This document shows, piece by piece, positions 57,415 to 64,000 of a stretch of 64,000 nt of DNA. Both the position numbers and the translations under genes were made by a program. Each line of letters begins with the position of its first letter. The first letter of the stretch is position 1. The notes beneath the pieces are model-generated. The model saw nothing but the letters and a program-made list of their open reading frames with translations. It was not told the origin of the DNA and did no database searches. Where the stretch lies: contig NZ_CP049786.1 in assembly GCF_011290365.1 (NCBI RefSeq), forward strand, positions 496,001-560,000. Reading direction: 5' to 3'. This stretch comes from Leclercia sp. 29361 (lineage in GTDB: Bacteria > Pseudomonadota > Gammaproteobacteria > Enterobacterales > Enterobacteriaceae).

Positions 57415-60117
57415 ATGTTCAAAAACTTCACCCAACAGCTGTTTACCCGGCTGAGCCGCCACCTGCCGCGCCGTCTGGTGCAGCGCGACCCGATGGCAAC
57501 AGGCAAAACCGATACCGTCATCCCCGGTGCGCTTGCCGCCCACTGTCTGCGGGTGGCCGCGATGGACGAGCCCGCGCTGTGGCGGAGCTTTACCAGCCAC
57601 CCGGAAGGGCTGACGGCCGCAGAGGTCGATGCCGCCCGCGCCATACACGGCGAGAATCAGATCCCGGCGCAAAAACCGGCCCGCTGGTGGGTGCATCTCT
57701 GGATCTGCTATCGCAACCCCTTCAACCTGCTGCTGACGGTGCTGGGCCTTATCTCCTATGCCACCGAAGACCTGTTTGCCGCCGGGGTGATCGGCCTGAT
57801 GGTGGGCATCTCCACGCTGCTGAATTTTATCCAGGAGGCGCGCTCCACCCGGGCGGCGGATGCCCTGAAGGCGATGGTCAGCAACACCGCCACCGTCTTA
57901 CGCACCCTTAACGATAAAGGCGAAAGCGGCTGGCGGGAGGTGCCGATTGACCAACTGGTGCCGGGGGATCTGGTGAAGCTGGCGGCCGGGGACATGATCC
58001 CGGCGGATTTACGCATTCTCCAGGCCCGGGACCTGTTTGTGGCCCAGGCCTCGCTGACCGGTGAATCCCTGCCGGTGGAGAAAGTCGCCCACAGCCGCGA
58101 TCCGCAGCAGAGCAACCCGCTGGAGTGCGACACCCTGTGCTTTATGGGCACCACGGTGGTCAGCGGTACGGCGCAGGCGATGGTGATCGCCACCGGGGGC
58201 AACACCTGGTTTGGCCAGCTGGCCGGGCGCGTCAGCGAGCAGGAGAGCGAGCCCAACGCCTTCCAGCAGGGGATTGGCCGCGTCAGCATGCTGCTGATCC
58301 GCTTTATGCTGGTGATGACGCCCATCGTGCTGCTGATTAACGGCTACACCAAAGGCGACTGGTGGGAAGCGGCGCTGTTCGCGCTCTCGGTGGCGGTGGG
58401 GCTCACCCCGGAGATGCTGCCGATGATTGTCACCTCGACCCTGGCGCGTGGGGCGGTAAAACTCTCGAAGCAAAAGGTGATCGTCAAGCACCTCGACGCT
58501 ATTCAGAACTTTGGCGCGATGGATATCCTCTGCACCGACAAAACCGGCACCCTGACCCAGGACAAGATCGTGCTGGAGCACCATACCGACGTCTCCGGCA
58601 AGGTCTGCGAGCGGGTACTGAATACCGCCTGGCTGAACAGCCACTACCAGACCGGGCTGAAGAACCTGCTCGACGTCGCGGTGCTGGAAGGGGTGGATGA
58701 AGCCGCCGCCCGTACCCTCTCAACCCGCTGGCAGAAGGTGGATGAGATCCCCTTTGATTTTGAGCGCCGCCGCATGTCGGTGGTGGTGAGCGAAGAGCAG
58801 GGCGTGCATCAGCTGATCTGCAAAGGGGCGCTGGAGGAGATCCTCATCGTATGTACGCAGGTGTGGCATAACGGTGAAATTGTGCCGCTGGACGACAGCA
58901 TGCTGCGCCGCATCCGGCGCGTCACCGACAACCTCAACCGCCAGGGGCTGCGGGTGGTGGCGGTAGCCAGCAAGTTCCTGCCGGCCCGCGTTGGGGATTA
59001 CCAGCGCATCGACGAATCGGATCTGATCCTCGAGGGCTACATCGCCTTCCTCGATCCGCCGAAAGAGACCACCGCCCCGGCGCTCAAAGCGCTGAAAGCC
59101 AGCGGCATTACGGTGAAAATCCTTACCGGCGACAGCGAGCTGGTGGCGGCGAAAGTGTGCCGTGAAGTGGGGCTGGACCCGGGCGAGGTGGTAACGGGCA
59201 GCGAGATCGAAACGCTCTCCGACGACGACCTGGCGTCTCTGGCTAAGCGCACCACGCTGTTTGCGCGCCTGACCCCGATGCATAAAGAGCGCATCGTCAC
59301 CCTGCTAAAGCGCGAGGGGCATGTGGTGGGCTTTATGGGGGATGGCATCAACGATGCACCGGCGCTGCGTGCGGCGGATATCGGCATCTCCGTCGACGGC
59401 GCGGTGGATATCGCCCGGGAAGCGGCGGATATCATTCTGCTGGAGAAGAGCCTGATGGTGCTGGAGGAGGGGGTGATCGAAGGTCGCCGCACCTTCGCCA
59501 ATATGCTCAAGTACATCAAAATGACCGCCAGCTCCAACTTCGGCAACGTCTTTAGCGTGCTGGTGGCGAGCGCATTTCTGCCGTTCCTGCCGATGCTGCC
59601 GCTGCATCTGCTGATCCAGAACCTGATGTACGATGTCTCCCAGGTGGCGATCCCGTTTGATAACGTCGACGAGGAGCAGATCCAGAAGCCGCAACGCTGG
59701 GAGCCGGCAGAACTTGGCCGTTTCATGCTCTTTTTCGGTCCGATCAGCTCGATCTTCGACATTCTGACCTTCTGCCTGATGTGGTTTGTGTTCCACGCCA
59801 ACACCCCGGATCAGCAGACCCTGTTCCAGTCCGGCTGGTTCGTGGTCGGACTGCTGTCGCAGACCCTGATTGTGCATATGATCCGCACCCGGCGCATTCC
59901 GTTCCTGCAGAGCCGTGCCGCCTGGCCGCTGATTGTAATGACGGGGCTGGTGATGGTGCTCGGCATCGCGCTGCCGTTCTCGCCGCTGGCGGGGTATCTG
60001 CAATTGCAGGCGCTGCCGCTGAGCTACTTCCCGTGGCTGGTGGCGATCCTTACCGGGTACATGGTTTTGACCCAGATGGTGAAAGGGTTCTATAGCCGCC
60101 GGTATGGGTGGCAGTGA
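57415..60117 (+). CDS. mgtA: Mg2+-transporting P-type ATPase MgtA
   Basis: 900 residues, a P3B-type ATPase importing Mg2+. The phosphorylation site is D375 in CTDKTGTLTQ, with LTGESLPVEK in the actuator domain and MGDGINDAPALRAADIG as hinge motif; about ten membrane helices. Induced by PhoP and by the leader at low Mg2+. Adjacent to treR as in E. coli. MgtB is a near homologue, but the leader and position identify MgtA. Confidence 0.96.
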   Translation: MFKNFTQQLFTRLSRHLPRRLVQRDPMATGKTDTVIPGALAAHCLRVAAMDEPALWRSFTSHPEGLTAAEVDAARAIHGENQIPAQKPARWWVHLWICYRNPFNLLLTVLGLISYATEDLFAAGVIGLMVGISTLLNFIQEARSTRAADALKAMVSNTATVLRTLNDKGESGWREVPIDQLVPGDLVKLAAGDMIPADLRILQARDLFVAQASLTGESLPVEKVAHSRDPQQSNPLECDTLCFMGTTVVSGTAQAMVIATGGNTWFGQLAGRVSEQESEPNAFQQGIGRVSMLLIRFMLVMTPIVLLINGYTKGDWWEAALFALSVAVGLTPEMLPMIVTSTLARGAVKLSKQKVIVKHLDAIQNFGAMDILCTDKTGTLTQDKIVLEHHTDVSGKVCERVLNTAWLNSHYQTGLKNLLDVAVLEGVDEAAARTLSTRWQKVDEIPFDFERRRMSVVVSEEQGVHQLICKGALEEILIVCTQVWHNGEIVPLDDSMLRRIRRVTDNLNRQGLRVVAVASKFLPARVGDYQRIDESDLILEGYIAFLDPPKETTAPALKALKASGITVKILTGDSELVAAKVCREVGLDPGEVVTGSEIETLSDDDLASLAKRTTLFARLTPMHKERIVTLLKREGHVVGFMGDGINDAPALRAADIGISVDGAVDIAREAADIILLEKSLMVLEEGVIEGRRTFANMLKYIKMTASSNFGNVFSVLVASAFLPFLPMLPLHLLIQNLMYDVSQVAIPFDNVDEEQIQKPQRWEPAELGRFMLFFGPISSIFDILTFCLMWFVFHANTPDQQTLFQSGWFVVGLLSQTLIVHMIRTRRIPFLQSRAAWPLIVMTGLVMVLGIALPFSPLAGYLQLQALPLSYFPWLVAILTGYMVLTQMVKGFYSRRYGWQ

Positions 60118-60123
60118 AACCTT

Positions 60124-60220
60124 ACCCCTCACCCCGGCCCTCTCCCCAAAGGGGCGAGGGAGAAAAGACGGCTCCGTGCAATCCCCTCTCCCCTATGGGG
60201 AGAGGGTTAGGGTGAGGGGA
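60124..60220. repeat. Composite CTCTCCCC inverted-repeat pair after mgtA
   Basis: CCCCTCACCCCGGCCCTCTCCCC unit and its inverse, spacer about 25 bp, between mgtA and the hexosaminidase gene. Confidence 0.85.
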
Positions 60221-60252
60221 GAGGGATCCGTTTCCTCCCAAATTCAACAACC

Positions 60253-60268
60253 TGTGATCTTCATCACC
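60253..60268 (+). promoter_or_regulatory. CRP-like site of the hexosaminidase gene
   Basis: TGTGA-TCTTCA-TCACC matches 9 of 10 core positions. TTGACG (60277-60282) and TAACAG (60300-60305) at 17-bp spacing lie just downstream. Confidence 0.6.
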
Positions 60269-60346
60269 CGCCGCGCTTGACGCTAATTTGCGCACATGTT
60301 AACAGAATGTTTTGCCTTTTTTCGGCCCGTCAAATAAGGAACATTC

Positions 60347-62731
60347 ATGTTACGGTACAGCCTCCTGACCGCCGGGCTTATGCTCGGTTTTTCTGCGTTT
60401 GCCGCCCCGGCAGGCGATCTCCCCCTGATGCCCTGGCCTGCGAAGGTCGAACGTCCTGCCACTCAGGGCGCGCTGGTCATCAACGATAACTTCTCCGTCA
60501 GCGTCACCGGGGACGATCTCGGCGACGCGGTAACCCGTCTGCGTCAGCGGGTGGCGCTGCAAACCGGCTGGACGCTCCGGCCGCAGACCGACAAGCCTGA
60601 GAAGCCGACGGTGACCATCGCCATTGCCCGTAAGGTGGCGCCGCAGCCCAAACCGGACAGCGATGAGAGCTACACACTCACTGTCGACGTCAGCGGGGTG
60701 GCTATCACCGCTAACACCCGCTTCGGTGCCCTGCGGGCGATGGAGACCCTGCTCCAGCTGATCCAGAATGGCCCGGAGAACACCTCCCTGCCGTGGGTCG
60801 CTATCGAGGACGCCCCGCGCTTCCCGTGGCGCGGCCTGCTGCTCGACTCGGCCCGTCACTTTATTCCGCTCGACGACATCAAGCGTCAGATCGACGGCAT
60901 GGCGGCGGCGAAGCTCAACGTCCTGCACTGGCACTTAACCGACGATCAGGGCTGGCGCTTTGCCTCGAAGCGCTACCCGAAACTGACCGAGCTGGCCAGC
61001 GACGGCCTGTTCTACACTCAGGATCAGATGCGCGACGTGGTGCGCTACGCCACCGCGCGTGGCGTTCGCGTGGTGCCGGAAATTGACATGCCCGGCCACG
61101 CCTCGGCCATTGCGGTGGCCTATCCGGAATTGATGAGCACCCCCGGTCCCTATGAGATGGAGCGCCACTGGGGCGTGCTCAAGCCGGTAATGGATCCCAC
61201 CAAAGAGGCCACTTATACCTTTGCCAGCGCGATGATCGCCGAACTGGCGGCGATCTTCCCGGATCCCTATCTGCACATCGGTGGCGATGAGGTGGATGAC
61301 AGCCAGTGGAAAGCCAACCCGGCCATTCAGCAGTTTATGCGCGACAACAAGCTGGCCGACAGCCACGCGTTGCAGGCGTATTTCAATCGCAAGCTGGAGA
61401 CGATCCTCGAGAAAAACCAGCGTCAGATGGTGGGCTGGGATGAGATCTTCCACCCGGATCTGCCGAAGAGCATCCTGATCCAGTCCTGGCAGGGGCAGGA
61501 CGCGCTGGGCGAGGTGGCGAAGCAGGGCTACAAAGGGATCCTCTCCACCGGCTTTTATCTCGATCAACCCCAGTACACCGCCTATCACTACCGGAATGAG
61601 ATCGTGCCTCAGGGGCTGAACAACGTGGACGCGATCACTGACCGCGACAGCGCCCAGAGCTGGTCCTTCACCCTGCCGCGCCTGAAGGGCAAGCCGCTGG
61701 AGGGGAGCTTTACGCTGGTGAAAGGCGACGCGGGCTGGCGCGGGTTTATCGATTTCGCTGGCAAATCCCGGCGGGCGGTGCAGGAGATCGACTGGCGCAG
61801 CGACAACCAGGTGAGCTTTACCGTCGATACCTGGATGGGGGAGACCCGTCCGGTGGTGACGGTGAAGGACGACAAGATTGAGGGCTATTTCCTGCTGGGC
61901 AATAGCCGCTACCCGGTGACCGGCCAGCGGCTGGATGCGGTGCCGGCAGGGATCGCCCCGGCGGTGCCGGATGCCAGCCAGCAGGCCAATCTGCTGGGCG
62001 GCGAGGCGGCCTTGTGGGCAGAAAACGTCGCCGCCCCGGTGCTGGATATCAAGCTGTGGCCGCGGGCGTTTGCGGTGGCGGAGCGGCTGTGGTCGGCGCA
62101 GGAGGTGAACGATGTGGATAACATGTACACCCGCCTGCAGGCGATGGACAGCTGGTCGACGGTCTCGGTGGGGCTACAGCAGCATGCCCGCCAGCAGGTG
62201 CAGTTCACCCGTCTGGGGAACACCACCGACACCATGGCGTTGAACATCCTCGCCCAGGCGCTGGAGCCTGCTCAGTATTACACCCGCAATCATCTCAAGT
62301 TCCAGGCCGGGAACTACGATCTGTTTGAGCCGCTGAACCGCCTGGCGGATGCCCTGGCGCCGGAAAGCAACACCGTGCGGCAGATGAACCGCTGGGCCGA
62401 GCGGCTGGTAAGCGATGCGGAAGAGAGTGAAAGCGCGGAGGCGCTGCGTCATCTGTTTACCCGCTGGCAGAGCAATACTCCGGACGCGCTGGCGCTGGCC
62501 GAAAGCAGCTATCAGTTAAAAACGATGAAGCCGGTGATTCAGACGGTGGATAAACTGGCGGCAATTGGGCTGCGCTTAACCGATCTGGTGGCGCGTCAGG
62601 GGACGCTGGATGATACCGAGATTGCGTCGATTCAAAGCGAGCTGGATAAGGCGGCGCAGATTCAGGATGAAGTGGTGATTGCAGCGGTTTACCCGCTGGA
62701 GAAACTGCTGCGCGCGACGCGCAATCAGTAA
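60347..62731 (+). CDS. Exported GH20 beta-N-acetylhexosaminidase
   Basis: 794 residues with a signal peptide (MLRYSLLTAGLMLGFSAFAA). Order: GH20b domain (about 25-155), GH20 TIM barrel from about 160 with D314-E315 in HIGGDEV as the catalytic pair, an inserted beta-rich segment (about 425-535) and a helical C-terminal region. It removes terminal N-acetylglucosamine from chitooligosaccharides by substrate-assisted catalysis in the periplasm or outside. Not present beside mgtA in K-12. A CRP-like site precedes it, and the LPMO gene converges. Confidence 0.9.
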   Translation: MLRYSLLTAGLMLGFSAFAAPAGDLPLMPWPAKVERPATQGALVINDNFSVSVTGDDLGDAVTRLRQRVALQTGWTLRPQTDKPEKPTVTIAIARKVAPQPKPDSDESYTLTVDVSGVAITANTRFGALRAMETLLQLIQNGPENTSLPWVAIEDAPRFPWRGLLLDSARHFIPLDDIKRQIDGMAAAKLNVLHWHLTDDQGWRFASKRYPKLTELASDGLFYTQDQMRDVVRYATARGVRVVPEIDMPGHASAIAVAYPELMSTPGPYEMERHWGVLKPVMDPTKEATYTFASAMIAELAAIFPDPYLHIGGDEVDDSQWKANPAIQQFMRDNKLADSHALQAYFNRKLETILEKNQRQMVGWDEIFHPDLPKSILIQSWQGQDALGEVAKQGYKGILSTGFYLDQPQYTAYHYRNEIVPQGLNNVDAITDRDSAQSWSFTLPRLKGKPLEGSFTLVKGDAGWRGFIDFAGKSRRAVQEIDWRSDNQVSFTVDTWMGETRPVVTVKDDKIEGYFLLGNSRYPVTGQRLDAVPAGIAPAVPDASQQANLLGGEAALWAENVAAPVLDIKLWPRAFAVAERLWSAQEVNDVDNMYTRLQAMDSWSTVSVGLQQHARQQVQFTRLGNTTDTMALNILAQALEPAQYYTRNHLKFQAGNYDLFEPLNRLADALAPESNTVRQMNRWAERLVSDAEESESAEALRHLFTRWQSNTPDALALAESSYQLKTMKPVIQTVDKLAAIGLRLTDLVARQGTLDDTEIASIQSELDKAAQIQDEVVIAAVYPLEKLLRATRNQ

Positions 62732-62735
62732 AAAA

Positions 62736-62848
62736 TGCCCGGTGGCGCTACGCTTACCGGGCCTACAAAATCCGTACGGTTCCGTTTGTCGGACAAACAA
62801 ACCGCACCAACCCGTAGGCCGGGTAAGGCGAAGCCGCCACCCGGCAAA
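62736..62848. repeat. Inverted pair of REP elements
   Basis: TGCCCGGTGGCGCTACGC... (62736-62766) and the inverse CGTAGGCCGGGTAAGGCG... (62813-62848) between the converging hexosaminidase and LPMO genes. A GTTTGTCGGACAAAC palindrome lies between them at 62783-62797. Confidence 0.85.
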
Positions 62849-62886
62849 CAGACCGCACAAGCCTGTTTGCCGGACATCAGGACACC

Positions 62887-64000
62887 TTACTTCTTCAGGG
62901 TCCACGCCATCTGCCAGTGGGAACCTACGCCCGGTTCGAACTGGTTAGCGCCGGCTGCGTACTGCACGCAGTAACCGTTGTATGGCGCCTGCTTACACTG
63001 GTACGTTTTGCCATTTTTTGGCTGCAGCACCACGGTACCCGCTTTGTAGGAAGCGATGTTCTGTGGGAAGGTGAACTCGTAGTTACCCGCTGCACCGTTG
63101 TCGGTGTTTGACGCTTCGCCTTCCAGCATCATGTCAATCACGTCCTGCGCGAACAGTACGCCATCTTTGTTGGTCGCGAAGTATTTCAGCATGTGGTGAC
63201 CTGGGGTCACGTCAGTCAGGGTCATGGTAACGTCCTGGTTGGCGTTATTCATGTCCTGCTTCACATAGCCTTTTTCAGCACCGGCGTGGTTCATCACACG
63301 CGCTTCCAGGTTTACATCACCCTGGGTGTTGACGTGGAAGGTTACGGTTGCTGCGCCATCTTTGATTTTGCTGAACTGCACGTTAGACACAGCGATATCT
63401 TCGCTGGCCTGAGTCTGCTGCTCTTCATAAGAGACCGCGACAGATTTCAGGGTGCTGCCGTCTTTCACGTAGACGTTGTTCGCGCCGTGAACCGGGTTAA
63501 CCACACCGCTTTCATCTTTCATACCGACGCGCACATCGCTGTGAGCCGCGTTGATCGCCTGTGCCAGGTCGAATGACCACTGGCTTGCCTGGCCCTGAGA
63601 CGCAGAGGAGACAGTCAGTTCGGTGCGCAGGGAAGTGACTTCGCCGTTCGCATCGAAGAAGCGAGCGATAACTTTGTCGCCTGCGTTGATGTTGTTACCA
63701 GAGATCTGGCCATCCAGCGTTTTGGTCCACTCGGAAACTACTGCGGGGGTTTCGTCTGGGGTGACGTTGCCGCCGTTACCGAAATCAACGTCGATCGCCT
63801 GGTAGAAGCTATTAGTGGTATCGGCAATTTCCCATACCGCGTAAATAACCTGGTAGCCAGTACGCTCTGGAACATTACAATTCATTTCCTGGCGAACAGC
63901 AGGTGCCTGGCCATTACCATTCACCGTACAGAATGGGGTGGATTCAAATTGATCGCGGGTCAGCGGTTTATTTGGATTCCAGTCTTGCTTAGTAATATAC
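62887..64000 (-). CDS. gbpA: GbpA-like lytic polysaccharide monooxygenase (AA10), 3' part
   Basis: At least 371 residues; the frame is open to the window edge and the N-terminus with the copper-binding His lies outside. The visible end of the AA10 domain (YITKQDWNPNKPLTRDQFES, then the YQVIYAVWEIADTTNSFYQA segment) matches Vibrio GbpA. The GbpA middle domains and a C-terminal chitin-binding module with aromatic residues and paired cysteines (YQCKQAPYNGYCVQY, GSHWQMAW) follow. Secreted protein that binds and oxidatively cleaves chitin. The internal GTG at 63924 is not the start. Confidence 0.9.
   Translation of the reverse strand, partial: YITKQDWNPNKPLTRDQFESTPFCTVNGNGQAPAVRQEMNCNVPERTGYQVIYAVWEIADTTNSFYQAIDVDFGNGGNVTPDETPAVVSEWTKTLDGQISGNNINAGDKVIARFFDANGEVTSLRTELTVSSASQGQASQWSFDLAQAINAAHSDVRVGMKDESGVVNPVHGANNVYVKDGSTLKSVAVSYEEQQTQASEDIAVSNVQFSKIKDGAATVTFHVNTQGDVNLEARVMNHAGAEKGYVKQDMNNANQDVTMTLTDVTPGHHMLKYFATNKDGVLFAQDVIDMMLEGEASNTDNGAAGNYEFTFPQNIASYKAGTVVLQPKNGKTYQCKQAPYNGYCVQYAAGANQFEPGVGSHWQMAWTLKK

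Overview
The window is chromosome of a gamma-proteobacterium of the family Enterobacteriaceae. Gene order from ulaE to mgtA follows the E. coli K-12 ula-rpsF-ytf-ppa-fbp-mpl-nrd-tre-mgtA segment, and most products match their E. coli counterparts nearly end to end. Sequence style and accessory genes suggest the Enterobacter/Leclercia/Lelliottia neighbourhood, but species cannot be fixed by reading alone. No rRNA, tRNA, CRISPR array, IS element or prophage was seen.

Layout. 0-3.4 kb: end of the L-ascorbate operon (ulaE, ulaF), yjfY, then rpsF-priB-rpsR-rplI. 3.4-20 kb: a DMT exporter, ytfB, fklB, cycA, ytfE with a near-perfect NsrR operator, a Tsr-like chemoreceptor, ytfF, an AraC regulator, the divergent qorB/ytfH pair, cpdB, cysQ, ytfJ, ytfK, ytfL and msrA. 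20-28.3 kb: the tamA-tamB-ytfP operon, a second chemoreceptor where K-12 has chpSB, and ppa. 28.3-40.5 kb: the galactofuranose ABC operon ytfQRT-yjfF, a third chemoreceptor, a LysR-type protein that is only a DNA-binding domain, then fbp, mpl, darP, pmbA and cybC.

40.5-49.8 kb is a block absent from K-12 between cybC and nrdG. It holds a 51-codon Hok/Gef-type toxin gene too short for ordinary ORF calling. After it comes a regulatory region with two CRP-like sites and a 30-bp perfect palindrome, followed by a ten-gene catabolic cassette: PRD protein, SFCGS protein, DUF4312, DUF4311, DUF4310, amidohydrolase/deacetylase, DgaE-like PLP lyase, DagF-like KDGP aldolase, periplasmic lactonase and a PTS-controlled (BglG/MtlR-type) regulator. 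The four transport-like proteins are uncharacterised families. The enzymes suggest uptake and breakdown of an acylated amino-sugar acid to pyruvate and glyceraldehyde 3-phosphate. 49.8-60 kb returns to core genes: nrdD-nrdG, treR-treB-treC and mgtA with its PhoP box and MgtL leader peptide. TreB appears to lack 17 conserved residues. 60.3-64 kb carries a secreted GH20 hexosaminidase facing the 3' part of a GbpA-like chitin-oxidising LPMO. This raises the idea that the cassette consumes the C1-oxidised N-acetylglucosaminate ends that LPMOs make.

Two families of intergenic palindromes recur: REP-type (GCCGGGTGGCG...CCCGGCCTAC) and a CCCTCACCCC/CTCTCCCC composite. The composite sits inside three probable operons (ytfQ|ytfR, dagF|lactonase, nrdD|nrdG). 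All three chemoreceptor genes have sigma-28-like promoters, so the host is probably flagellated.
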